Below are positions 1-8,764 of a DNA stretch of 64,000 nt, in pieces. The notes beneath the pieces are model-generated. The model was not told the origin of the DNA and searched no databases. It worked only from the letters and a program-made list of their open reading frames with translations. The translations under genes were made by a program, and so were the position numbers. Source of the stretch: Methanobacterium_C sp963845285 (lineage in GTDB: Archaea > Methanobacteriota > Methanobacteria > Methanobacteriales > Methanobacteriaceae); the NCBI GenBank assembly GCA_963845285.1, contig CAWJRO010000033.1:9850-73849 (forward strand). Direction: 5' to 3'. The number at the start of each line of letters is the position of its first letter. Positions within the stretch are counted from its first letter, which is position 1.

Positions 1-540
1 CACTTTGTTACCAGCCAAATCAGTCACACTACCTGTATGTATTAACAAAGTATATTTCATACCCTGAATTAAAGCACTTAATGGTGTTATTGATAGTGTG
101 TTATTGTTTACTGATTTACTTATAGGTACTAATGTACCGTTACTGCTTTGAAGCTCAATCCAACCATTACCCAACTTAACAGGCTCACTAAACGTGACTG
201 TAATAGCTTTATCCTTCGGAACATTCACAGCACCGTTAGAAGGGTTCACTGATTTCACAACAGGCGCAATAGCATCTGATGATGTGGTGAAGCGGGATAC
301 ATAACCAGCCACTTTGTTACCATCTGAATCAGTTACGCTGCCGGTGTGTATGAGTATGGCGTATCTAGTTCCAGGATTTAACGCAACATTTGGTGTTATT
401 GATAACGTGTTATTGTTTACTGACTTACTTATAGGTACTAATGTACCGTTACTGCTTTGAAGCTCAATCCAACCATTACCCAACTTAACAGGCTCACTAA
501 ACGTGACTGTAATAGCCTTATCCTTCGGAACATTCACAGC
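1..540. repeat. 300-bp tandem repeat encoding Ig-like domains
   Basis: Positions about 72-251 and 372-551 are almost identical, 300 bp apart, and belong to the same reading frame on the minus strand. Each unit encodes one Ig-like domain of about 100 residues. Identity is highest over the segment encoding the PKDKAITVTFSEPVKLGNGW core. Confidence 0.8.
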
Positions 541-717
541 ACTGCTAGATGGATTTACTGCTGTCACAGTAGGAGCCACAACATCTGTGGCATTTGCCAC
601 ACTGGAATTGTTTGAATCTGATGCTACTGCAGATGCGCCACTTAAATTGAGTAATGCCACTCCACATAGAAGAAACATTATAATAAATAATTTCTTGGTT
701 CCAAAATAATCTTTTAT
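1..717 (-). CDS. Secreted Ig-like (Big_5/SbsA-type) repeat protein, 5' part
   Basis: The reading frame is open to the left window edge, so only the N-terminal 239 codons are seen. A hydrophobic signal segment (KKLFIIMFLLCGVALLNL, then SGASA) is followed by repeats of about 100 residues that each contain AVNVPKDKAITVTFSEPVK and NNNTLSITP, the pattern of the Big_5 Ig-like domain. Two copies are visible with a 300-bp period and are nearly identical in DNA. No ATG, GTG or TTG start lies between the upstream in-frame stop and the signal peptide. GGAGG is followed 7 bases later by ATA at 715-717, which I take as the start; ATG at 678 would remove the basic N-region. It is probably a cell-surface adhesin-like protein. 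Confidence 0.75.
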   Translation of the reverse strand, partial: MKDYFGTKKLFIIMFLLCGVALLNLSGASAVASDSNNSSVANATDVVAPTVTAVNPSSSAVNVPKDKAITVTFSEPVKLGNGWIELQSSNGTLVPISKSVNNNTLSITPNVALNPGTRYAILIHTGSVTDSDGNKVAGYVSRFTTSSDAIAPVVKSVNPSNGAVNVPKDKAITVTFSEPVKLGNGWIELQSSNGTLVPISKSVNNNTLSITPLSALIQGMKYTLLIHTGSVTDLAGNKV

Positions 718-770
718 TATATCGCCTCCACTGTTATTTTATCCTATGAATTAGAACCATAGGGTCTTAG

Positions 771-783
771 ACAATATAAATAA
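771..783 (-). promoter_or_regulatory. Probable TATA box of the Ig-repeat gene
   Basis: On the minus strand the AT-rich TTATTTATATTG lies about 55-65 bases before the proposed start. This gives a transcription start near 748 and a leader carrying the GGAGG at about 728-732. It is assigned by position and composition only. Confidence 0.35.
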
Positions 784-1328
784 CTAACTTTAACTTTGCA
801 TATAAATGTTTTCATTTTTTTTCAAAAAAAAGACCATCATCGGGCTGTGTTTTGAATTTAATGGATGTTAAGAACTTTTTAAATTCACCAGTTTTGTATA
901 AAACTTATCTATTCCCTTTTTTAATAAAATAACTTATTTAAAACCTTGTTTAATTAAAACAAGTCCCTTTAATGTTTTTAGGAAGATGGGATATAGGTTG
1001 TATTACTAAAATAAAACTGTGGGGTGCTTTTTTGTATTTAAATACAAATTTTATGTATTTAAAAAGTATTATAAAGAATTTTTAAGTTTGTAAATATGAT
1101 TTAAATTGATATTATCAATTTTTAGTTTGTGAAGATGACTTCGTATTATTTGAACTCTGTAAATGGTGGTTAAAGTGGGATGTATTTCTAATTGAGACTG
1201 AGATAATTTTATAGTTAATTACCAAAAGTTTTATATTAATCTCAAAAAATAATCCATTAAAAATGGAGTTTTTATTTAATTAACTGTAATCTAAAAGTTT
1301 TATCAATTTAAATTTTGAAAATCACAGT
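784..1328. other. AT-rich intergenic region with a palindrome and a repeat fragment
   Basis: No coding frame is supported. It holds a perfect 18-bp palindrome (TTTGTATTTAAATACAAA, 1031-1048). A fragment near 1213-1240 (ATAGTTAATTACCAAAAG) resembles one end of the 115-128-bp repeat family found intact at 15150, 42655 and 55611. Confidence 0.5.
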
Positions 1329-2936
1329 TCAATGATTTTCAGGGGACATGATTGCTTCTTTGTACTTGAAGGCGGCTTCACCAAGGCACACAACTGCACA
1401 GGCATCACATTTTAGACCCCTTTTCAACCCTTCAATCACCTGATCCTGTGTTGCTCCAAGTGTTCCCTCTCTGAATTTTTTCACTGATCTACTGGTCATT
1501 ACTATTTTGTCGTTGGGTAAATGTTTTTCTGCTGCTGTTCTTGAACTGCTTGATGCTGGAACAACAAAATCTGCAAGTTCAAGGACCTTTCTGAATATTT
1601 CATCATCACCTGACGCACCAGACTCTGATGAAATGGTAACGACGACAGTCAATTTATCATAAACCTTTTTAAGCTCCCGCAGCACGGTTTCAACACCTGC
1701 AGGATTGTGTCCATAGTCAACGATAACATCCTTTTCATTGAAGGTGAACATGTGCTCAAGACGTCCTGGAACCCCTTCAAAACTTTCAACAGCTTCTTTT
1801 AAATCCTCCAGGGGTATCTTGAAAAATTCAACAGCCCCTGCAACAGCCCCCAGAATATTGTAAACGTTGTGGAGACCCATGATCTTTGGATTTAACTTCA
1901 TAGAACCGTGGGGTGTTTTCAGTGTAAAGCCACTTTCATTTATATCTGTTGCCAAATAATCAGGTTCAGGCCTTTTAAGTCCACATTCGCACTCGTAGTA
2001 ACCAACACCGGATATGGTCTCATCAAGGGAAATTTCACGGCCGCACCAACATTTTTTCACACCTTTAACTGTAGATTTAGAATCCACACCAAAACTTACA
2101 ACATTAAAACAGTTTTTAGCATTGATCAAGCCCCAAAGGGTTGGATCATCTGAGTTCACAATTAGCTGTTTATCTTTCAGGTATTCAATGAAATCTCCCT
2201 TTATGTTTGCGTAGCTTAAAAAGTCCTGATCTTTATCAAGGTGATCAGGAGTAATGTTAGTCATGATGCCACAGGAAGGTTCGCAGCGTTCTATCATCAG
2301 TTTAAGATCTTCTGGAACTCCGAACGTTCCAGTTTCAAGTACTGCCACATTTCCATTGAGCCTTCCCTGTAAAGGTGGTATGTAATCAATGTTTCCCTGA
2401 AGATCTCTGAAACCATGTTCTGTTGGTTCCAGACCAGCAGATCGGCATATATGTTTTAACAGGGTGGTTGTTGTGGTTTTACCGTTCGTTCCTGTGATAC
2501 AAATAACTGGTTTATCCGGCTTAACCCACCTCAAAACATCTTCAACTTCTAAAATATTTGTTCCACTTTCCTTTATCCTTTTAAAGAGTTTTGAAGTTTT
2601 TGGAAGGCTTGGTGGAATTATTATGTAATTTGATTCAGTTAAAAATGACTCAGGATGGCCTGAAAAATATATGGTGGGACTGTACTTTTTTATGTAGGGC
2701 TCTAACGTGTACCTGAATCTGCACTCAACCTCAGGTTTTATGTCCGTGCAGGTCACATTGAAGCCATGGTCCATGAGCACCCTTGCACTGAGGTTCCCAA
2801 CTATCCCACAGACGCCCACAACTCCGTAGGTGCCCTCTCGTGAAAGCGGTCTTTCATTCTCTGATGATTCTTTGCCTGTTCCTGGACATGTTTCATTTTT
2901 CATGTTTGAATCAGGTTCGCTCATGTTTTTACTCAT
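1329..2936 (-). CDS. Mur ligase family protein with Cys4 insert (pseudomurein peptide ligase candidate)
   Basis: 535 residues with Mur-ligase architecture. A Rossmann-like N-domain starts near residue 37 (VVGVCGIVGNLSA). The ATP loop TGTNGKTTTTT is at 148-158, NITPDHLD at 227-234, GLHNVYN at 354-360, GVPGRLEH at 388-395 and DYGHNP at 407-412. Between central and C-terminal domains sits CWCG...CECG (296-319), a probable zinc site similar in concept to the Cys4 ribbon of bacterial MurT. Family members make amide bonds between a UDP-activated or acyl-phosphate carboxylate and an amino acid; pseudomurein-walled methanogens carry several such homologues. The gene overlaps the upstream Mur ligase by 8 bases, so the two are co-transcribed. 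Which peptide bond it makes cannot be told from sequence alone. The related F430 enzyme CfbE is a less likely alternative. Confidence 0.85.
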   Translation of the reverse strand: MSKNMSEPDSNMKNETCPGTGKESSENERPLSREGTYGVVGVCGIVGNLSARVLMDHGFNVTCTDIKPEVECRFRYTLEPYIKKYSPTIYFSGHPESFLTESNYIIIPPSLPKTSKLFKRIKESGTNILEVEDVLRWVKPDKPVICITGTNGKTTTTTLLKHICRSAGLEPTEHGFRDLQGNIDYIPPLQGRLNGNVAVLETGTFGVPEDLKLMIERCEPSCGIMTNITPDHLDKDQDFLSYANIKGDFIEYLKDKQLIVNSDDPTLWGLINAKNCFNVVSFGVDSKSTVKGVKKCWCGREISLDETISGVGYYECECGLKRPEPDYLATDINESGFTLKTPHGSMKLNPKIMGLHNVYNILGAVAGAVEFFKIPLEDLKEAVESFEGVPGRLEHMFTFNEKDVIVDYGHNPAGVETVLRELKKVYDKLTVVVTISSESGASGDDEIFRKVLELADFVVPASSSSRTAAEKHLPNDKIVMTSRSVKKFREGTLGATQDQVIEGLKRGLKCDACAVVCLGEAAFKYKEAIMSPENH

Positions 2937-4443
2937 ACTTTTTACATCCTTCTTCTATTCCAGACATCATCTTGAACTTGGTGGTATCGTAGCTGGTTAT
3001 GGCACCGGGACCCACATGTATTATAACATCACCAGGTTTTGAATATTTAATTGAAAGTTCCCCTGCAGTTTTTAGATAATCAACTCCAATCTTCAGTATA
3101 TTTGGGTCTTTAACTCCTTTAAAAGTCTCATGAATAACAGTTCTATCCAATTTGTTCATTGTTTCATTGTATGCACTACAGATCATGACATCTGCATATC
3201 TGGCAACCACTTCTCCAAGTTTCTGCTTGTCTCGAGAGTTTGCTGTGTCAAAATTCTCTACTAACACAATGAGGTTCCGGCCTGAAAAAAGACTGAGGGT
3301 TTTCATAAATCCTTCAATCACATGGGATGGATCAAGGTAAACATCTCTTCCGTTATAATCTCCAACATATTCCAGGCGTCCGGGAACTCCATTGAACTTG
3401 CTTAAGCCTTTTTCAATGGATTTTTCATCCAAACCGTAACACAGTGCAGCTGTGGCTGCACCTATTGAGTTTTCAAGGTAGTATCCGAGGGGTTTAAAAG
3501 GGGTTTTGAGTTCACCCACTTTATTGCCTGATACATGGGGGACTCCTTCCAGATTATACTTCAATCCCAACGTGCCATTTTCATAGTAACCTGAGACATG
3601 GCATTTGGAATTTTTATATTCAGGAGTTTCGGATTTTTTAGAAATATCATCTGAGTTGGACCCTTCAACATTTGTACTCTCTGAAGCGAATTCAGGTTCA
3701 TTAAAACAGTAAAACACTGTATCATTTAAATCCTTAATGTACTTCCTGCAGGGTGCACCTGCAACCAGTAAGTCGCTCGAACAGCTTATCAAACGTTTTC
3801 TAGCAGCGTATTTTTCCATGGAGTTGTCAAATTCATCAAGGTGGTCAATGTAAATATTTGTAAGCACAGCCACCTTAAGATGAACCTTGAACATTATCCC
3901 TAAAGTTCCGTGGGGTATTTCAAGCACTGCAATATCATTTTCCTTGGGAAGGCCCTTGACTATTCCGTCGATTATGGTTTCACTTAAAAGGTTACCCATT
4001 CGGGAGGAACACAGCCAAACATTGTACCCGGCATTTTTAAATATTTCAGAAATTGCGTGGCTGGTACTGGTTTTACCAACGGTTCCTGTTATTCCTATAG
4101 TGTCTATGTCAATCAGATCGTTGATTATACATGATACATCTTCGTTACTAACTAACTTTAATTCATTGTTTTCTATTTTACTGGTTATTTCTTCCATAAT
4201 CTGGGCTTTCTTGGGTATTACAGGTGAAACATATATAGAGTCTACACCACTAAAATCTGGAGTATTCGAGCCAAGTTGTAGTTCCACTCCCTCTTCTTCC
4301 ATTTTTAAAAGGGTTTCTTGCACTTTTTCCGGGAATTTTTCCAGATTTTTGTTGTCTGTGATCCTTACCTTATTACCTACGTGGTTCAGAATCCTTGCAA
4401 CAGGACGTCCTGCGTTACCTGCACCCATAACTATACAATTCAT
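2929..4443 (-). CDS. Mur ligase family protein, MurD-like N-terminus
   Basis: 504 residues. GAGNAGRPVARIL (7-19) is the Rossmann start of the N-domain, and the ATP loop is TGTVGKTSTS at 119-128. NIYIDHLDEFD is the central-domain motif, and FNGVPGRLEYVG with DPSHVIEG forms the C-domain counterpart of the usual DYxHNP. The usual Asn-Pro of that motif is replaced, so substrate handling may differ from its neighbour. It is the first gene of a two-gene operon, with the next start inside its 3' end. I infer stepwise addition to the pseudomurein peptide by the pair; a non-cell-wall amide ligase cannot be excluded. Confidence 0.82.
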   Translation of the reverse strand: MNCIVMGAGNAGRPVARILNHVGNKVRITDNKNLEKFPEKVQETLLKMEEEGVELQLGSNTPDFSGVDSIYVSPVIPKKAQIMEEITSKIENNELKLVSNEDVSCIINDLIDIDTIGITGTVGKTSTSHAISEIFKNAGYNVWLCSSRMGNLLSETIIDGIVKGLPKENDIAVLEIPHGTLGIMFKVHLKVAVLTNIYIDHLDEFDNSMEKYAARKRLISCSSDLLVAGAPCRKYIKDLNDTVFYCFNEPEFASESTNVEGSNSDDISKKSETPEYKNSKCHVSGYYENGTLGLKYNLEGVPHVSGNKVGELKTPFKPLGYYLENSIGAATAALCYGLDEKSIEKGLSKFNGVPGRLEYVGDYNGRDVYLDPSHVIEGFMKTLSLFSGRNLIVLVENFDTANSRDKQKLGEVVARYADVMICSAYNETMNKLDRTVIHETFKGVKDPNILKIGVDYLKTAGELSIKYSKPGDVIIHVGPGAITSYDTTKFKMMSGIEEGCKKYE

Positions 4444-4494
4444 GATAAAAGTTCTCTTTTTGATTTTTTTGGTTCAAAGTTTTTTTCAGATGTA

Positions 4495-4601
4495 GAGGCC
4501 GTATCATAATTACTTGTGACTGCTATAATTTTCATTATTTTTGAATTTAAAGCCCTATATGATACTATTTTTTTGCAGATTTTGAATTATAAGACAACCT
4601 C
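4495..4601. mobile_element. 107-bp inverted-repeat element, family 1
   Basis: Begins GAGGCCGTATCATAATTA and ends with its imperfect inverse, AATTATAAGACAACCTC. It is flanked on both sides by TGTA. The internal landmark TTTTTGAATTTAAAGC is shared with all other copies. It lies upstream of the Mur-ligase operon. Confidence 0.85.
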
Positions 4602-4617
4602 TGTAATGTTAATTTGC

Positions 4618-4676
4618 TGATTAAAAAGTTATCATGATTAAAAAGTTATCATGATTAAGAAGTTATCATGATTAAA
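4618..4676. repeat. 17-bp tandem repeat, about 3.4 units
   Basis: The unit GATTAAAAAGTTATCAT occurs three times head to tail, with one A-to-G change in the third, followed by a partial unit. It is immediately left of the next family-1 element. Confidence 0.85.
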
Positions 4677-4684
4677 ATATGTAA

Positions 4685-4790
4685 GAGGCTGTCTCATAAT
4701 TATTTTTGACAAGTATAACTTTGCTTATTTTTGAATTTAAAGCTTTATTTGTCATTATTTTTTGTAAATTCTGAACTATGAGACAGCCTC
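4685..4790. mobile_element. 106-bp inverted-repeat element, family 1, with 7-bp duplication
   Basis: The terminal inverted repeats GAGGCTGTCTCATAAT and ...CTATGAGACAGCCTC are near perfect. TATGTAA is present directly before (4678-4684) and directly after (4791-4797), the longest target duplication seen for this family here. The rest of the gap, to 5507, is AT-rich with no supported gene. Confidence 0.92.
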
Positions 4791-5224
4791 TATGTAACTG
4801 TTAAAAAAATTTTGGTGTCTTTAATGTGATACTATTGAAAAGTTAAACCTTTTGAATTTAATTTTCTTTGATTCTTTAAAATTTTTAAAAATCTAATCTT
4901 TTAACGACTTAATTTTTAATTTAATTTTTTTTGTACTCAACGTTTTTTTTTGTACTCAACTCATGTGAATGAAGATTTTTTTGAAAAATATTTTTTACTT
5001 TATTTTTACTTATTAATTCCCATGAACTATTAAAAAATGTTTCGTTGAATTATCTTCTTTTTTTAAATTGTGTAAAAGTCACTTATAAACTTATAAATTA
5101 TTAACTTTATTAAGATCAGTATTAAAATTTTTGAAGTGTAATTGGTTAATTGGGATGTAAAATTTAGATCAGCAATAAGAATTGTAATTTAGCAATAATT
5201 TTGAAAAATATATGTTTAAATTAA

Positions 5225-5299
5225 TTATGAGATAGCTTTGGTATATTAGTTATGAGATAGCTTTGGTATATTAGTTATGAGATAGCTTCGGTATATTAT
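5225..5299. repeat. 25-bp tandem repeat, three units
   Basis: Three consecutive 25-bp units begin TTATGAGATAGCTTTGGTAT and continue TATTAG; the third has one T-to-C change. It lies in the leader region 200 bases before the membrane glycosyltransferase-like gene. The TTATGAGA core echoes the end of the family-1 elements. Confidence 0.88.
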
Positions 5300-5507
5300 A
5301 AAAACAGATCTTCAAAATTAAATGAATTATTATAATGCAAAGTTTTTCCATTAAGACTAATGGCAACTATTTTAATCTTTTATTATTAAAAAGCTCTGCA
5401 ACGATATTTTTATATTGTCAGAAAGTAGAACCATGTTATATCTGAATTTTAAAATTTATTAGGGACTTAAGTTTTAAATCCAATTTTGAAAATATAATTT
5501 TGAGGGT

Positions 5508-7091
5508 ATGAGTTTTACTATGACGTTCAGTTACAATCAGTTTAAAAAGTTTTTATGGATCATCCCGGCTGTGATGGCATTTTTAATAGCATTGATCCCA
5601 ACTTTAAGCAGCGGATGGCCACTATCAACAGATATATTTTATCAAGTGCATGTTGCCCAGGTTTACGGTCAGTATGGATTAACATTAACGGATCCACTTA
5701 TAGATCCAGGAATGGGACATAAAATTGGTTATCCTCCTCTTTTCAGTTTGCTCCTACTTTTCCTGGGATCTACACTGAAAATCAACTATTTCACAGTTGC
5801 ACGGATGTTACAACCTATATTTGCATTTTTAACTGTTTTGTCAGTTTCTTATGTTGCACGGAAGTTTTATGATGACATTGCAGGGATATCAGCAGGATTC
5901 CTTCTATTATCCAGTTTCCTTTTCAGCAGGCTGCTGTCTCCTCTGCCTGAAACCCTGGCACTGGTGTTCATGACTCTGGCAATTTACCTTTACTACAAGT
6001 CAGCCGTGGATAAAAAATATTTATACGCTGCAATATCCGGTCTTATGTTTGTACTTGTGGTTTTAACACATCAATCAGCACCTGTGTGCTTGTTTGCAGT
6101 AATAACTGCCTGTGCAGTGGTTGCAGGAATTTTAAAAAGAGACCTCAAATTTTTCACAAGCTACGCTGTTTTTTTAGCAGGTGCAATCGCAGGTGCTTTA
6201 CTTGTTGCCCTTGCACTTCTTGCCTTTGCACCGGATGTCCTGCAGATACTCCTGGCAAAGGGCATTGCTGCCACGGGATACCATACATCATTACCTACAA
6301 ATGATCCCATAAGTAACGCGAAGTACGTGGTATACATAGGTATTCTCCTTTTATTTGCACTTATAGGTGGAGCTGTTTCACTTTTAAAGAGAAAAACTGC
6401 AGATATATTTATCATAACATGGGCAGTGGTTATTTTTATTGCAAGTAAAGCTTACTGGTTTGGAATCAATGTTACATCAATCAGGTTGCTTGTTTATTTG
6501 CTGCTGCCACTTTCCATCTTAGGAGGCTCTGGACTGAGCTACCTGTACCAGGAGTTCCGGAAAAAAGAATTCCAGTCACCCATCAGATCCGTATTTTTAA
6601 TCTCGGTATTTGTGATAGCTTCACTTTATGGTCTTACAACGGTTGAAGACCCCACATTCAATGTGATACCCAAGTACGATATGTACGCATACGAAAACAT
6701 GAGTATAATGAATCCACAAATTGCTCCACCTACAAATTCTGATGTGGATCTTGCAGACTGGTTCAGCAAAAATGCAAACAAGAAATATGCAGTGTTATCA
6801 AATAACCAGAACACCAACCAGTTCCTGGTTGCAACAACGGGACAACCTGTTTTCGACTACTATTCCTTAGAAAAACTACCTAACAATTCAACTTTGATCA
6901 AAAAGAACATTAAGTACCTAGTTTTTGATAAGAGGCTTACTTTTAACGAGAACTCCCAAACAAAAACATTGGAGAAGGGTATGTTCACATTCTTCAACAA
7001 TGAAACCTACAGCACAGATAAATGGGTTCCATCTTACATGAAGCTGGTTCACGAAAATACAGATTATAAGGTTTATGAGGCTATGATCTAA
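5508..7091 (+). CDS. Polytopic membrane protein, GT-C glycosyltransferase-like
   Basis: 527 residues with about ten or more predicted transmembrane helices and a soluble C-terminal region of about 130 residues starting near residue 395. After the first helix a polar loop (STDIFYQVHVAQVYGQYG) carries an acidic residue, where GT-C enzymes place a catalytic Asp. HQSAP and SRLLSPLPETLAL are conserved in the paralogue at 22281, which aligns over the whole length. I infer a lipid-linked sugar transferase of the cell envelope, acting on the outer membrane face. No named family was recognised with certainty. A GAGGGT ribosome binding site precedes the ATG. Confidence 0.7.
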   Translation: MSFTMTFSYNQFKKFLWIIPAVMAFLIALIPTLSSGWPLSTDIFYQVHVAQVYGQYGLTLTDPLIDPGMGHKIGYPPLFSLLLLFLGSTLKINYFTVARMLQPIFAFLTVLSVSYVARKFYDDIAGISAGFLLLSSFLFSRLLSPLPETLALVFMTLAIYLYYKSAVDKKYLYAAISGLMFVLVVLTHQSAPVCLFAVITACAVVAGILKRDLKFFTSYAVFLAGAIAGALLVALALLAFAPDVLQILLAKGIAATGYHTSLPTNDPISNAKYVVYIGILLLFALIGGAVSLLKRKTADIFIITWAVVIFIASKAYWFGINVTSIRLLVYLLLPLSILGGSGLSYLYQEFRKKEFQSPIRSVFLISVFVIASLYGLTTVEDPTFNVIPKYDMYAYENMSIMNPQIAPPTNSDVDLADWFSKNANKKYAVLSNNQNTNQFLVATTGQPVFDYYSLEKLPNNSTLIKKNIKYLVFDKRLTFNENSQTKTLEKGMFTFFNNETYSTDKWVPSYMKLVHENTDYKVYEAMI

Positions 7092-7124
7092 TGTCCTCAA
7101 ATTCATATTTTTTTTAGATCGAGG

Positions 7125-7284
7125 GAGGCTGTCCCATAGTTCAGAATTTATAAAAAAATAAGGATAAATAACGACCTAATTGATTTATTAAGGGCCAATA
7201 AATATTTTAAATGGTGTATTTATTTGTGATAACTAAATTATAACTTTTAATATTATTAAATTTTAAAAGTTTTTAGAAATCCTC
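7125..7284. mobile_element. Chimera of truncated family-1 and truncated family-2 elements
   Basis: 7125-7170 is one end of a family-1 element in reverse orientation (GAGGCTGTCCCATAGTTCAG then AATTTATAAAAAAATAAGGA). At about 7171 it switches to the distal part of a family-2 element, which ends TTTTTAGAAATCCTC at 7284. Both inner halves are missing, so this is a recombination or deletion junction. Confidence 0.75.
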
Positions 7285-7547
7285 ATGAATTTAAGATATA
7301 ATTCTCTTATCCTTGAATTGTGCAAGACTTTGGCCCCTATATCTCGTTGAAATTTGAATTGATTTAACACACAAAACATGTGAATATTGAAATAATCTGC
7401 AGGAATATTTGCATTAAATTTACATCAAAAATTGCAAGAAAACGGAAAGAGCGTAAGATAAATATCTGGTCGATAATTGATAAGATTTAAAATAGAAGAA
7501 GTGAGTTTAGGATAAAGAAGTGACGGGTAATCCGGTTGATTGAAAAT

Positions 7548-7687
7548 GGGACTGTCAAGTTGTTGGGGGGTTGCAAATAATATCCAAATATTTTTAGAGT
7601 TCATGTGTCTTCATTGAATGAAAGAAAGGTAATTTGCCATTTGAAATACTGGTGAACAAGCCCAACACCCACTAACTTGACAACCCC
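7548..7687. mobile_element. 140-bp inverted-repeat element, family 3
   Basis: Starts GGGACTGTCAAGTTGTTGGG and ends CCCACTAACTTGACAACCCC, giving terminal inverted repeats around GTCAAGTT/AACTTGAC. The second copy at 40427-40562 matches over its whole length. The end resembles the terminus of the transposase remnant at 14513, so it may be a non-autonomous derivative. Confidence 0.8.
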
Positions 7688-7735
7688 TTAAAAATTGAAA
7701 AGATAAATAAAAAAAAACTCATTATAAAAAAAAAC

Positions 7736-8632
7736 TCATTTGTTCATGTTTCGATTCAGGTTTTCTGTGATCATTCTGGTCATAGTGTCAAGTATTATCC
7801 CTGTAAATGCAATAAACACCCCTGTTATGGTGATCAAACCTGCAAAAACGGTTGGTGCCAAACTTCTGTTTCCACCACCAAGATAATTTCCAAAGAAGAT
7901 GAGGCCTGCAACTAAACCTATGGTAATTAATACAATGCCTGGGATCGTGAAATAATAAAGTGGTCTTTTGAACTCCATATCCTGAATAACTTTGACGAGC
8001 ACACCAACACCATGACTTATGGGATCTTTTTTATGTGAATTCTCGCCATATTTAACGCTAACACTCACCTCTTCTATTCTTAAACCTGCATTTGATGCAT
8101 CTACTATCATCTCACTTTCAATGCCGAAACCTTTTTGATGGAACCGAAATGATGGTATTGTATCTGCTGCAAAGGCTCTGAAACCACTTTGACTGTCCGT
8201 TATATGAGTCCTACCATTTATATTGGTTGCGATGTCCAGTACACTTTGACCCACCCTTCGGTATTTTGGGGTGTTTTTTTCTCCCCCATCAATGTACCTG
8301 CTGCCATTTACAACATCTGCTTTCCCATTAACTATTGGCAATACCAATTTTGGTATTTCTGAAGGGCTGTGCTGACCATCGGAATCTATTGTAACTATAA
8401 TATCTGCTCCCTTTGCAGATTCAAAACCTGTTTTAAGGGCTGCTCCTTTTCCCATATTAAATTCATGTCTTATAATTTTAGCACCTGCAATTTCGGCTAT
8501 TTTGGCTGTATTGTCTGTACTTCCATCATCAACAACTATAACTTCATTAACGTATTTTTTAGTTTTAATTACCATACTACCTATTGATATTTCTTCGTTG
8601 TAAGCAGGTAATAATGCAGTTATCTTAACCAT
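7736..8632 (-). CDS. DPM1-like family 2 glycosyltransferase with C-terminal membrane anchor
   Basis: 298 residues. The GT-A domain has LLPAYNEE (7-14), VVDDGSTDNT (33-42), metal-binding TIDSDGQHSP (81-90) and NGSRYIDGG, followed by GFRAF. Two C-terminal transmembrane helices (about 225-250 and 262-285) anchor it. Dolichyl-phosphate mannose or glucose synthases have this plan and supply lipid-linked sugars to enzymes such as the membrane protein at 5508. GGAG precedes the ATG. A paralogue with the same C-terminal anchor lies at 47723-48607. Confidence 0.9.
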   Translation of the reverse strand: MVKITALLPAYNEEISIGSMVIKTKKYVNEVIVVDDGSTDNTAKIAEIAGAKIIRHEFNMGKGAALKTGFESAKGADIIVTIDSDGQHSPSEIPKLVLPIVNGKADVVNGSRYIDGGEKNTPKYRRVGQSVLDIATNINGRTHITDSQSGFRAFAADTIPSFRFHQKGFGIESEMIVDASNAGLRIEEVSVSVKYGENSHKKDPISHGVGVLVKVIQDMEFKRPLYYFTIPGIVLITIGLVAGLIFFGNYLGGGNRSLAPTVFAGLITITGVFIAFTGIILDTMTRMITENLNRNMNK

Positions 8633-8764
8633 TAATAATTCTCCTTATCATTAACACTCAAATGTTTTCTATTTTTTAGTTCTATCCTATATACTTATAA
8701 AGTTTTTAGGTATTTACGTACAAATACTATTAAAAAATCATTTTATCCAAAAAAATAGGATAAT

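Noticed and set aside
4495..4790. Family-1 elements as simple transcription terminators or riboswitches
   Set aside because: Arms are separated by about 70 bases, copies occur both before and after genes, and target duplications plus the nested insertion point to mobility instead. A secondary role as stem-loop in transcripts is not excluded.
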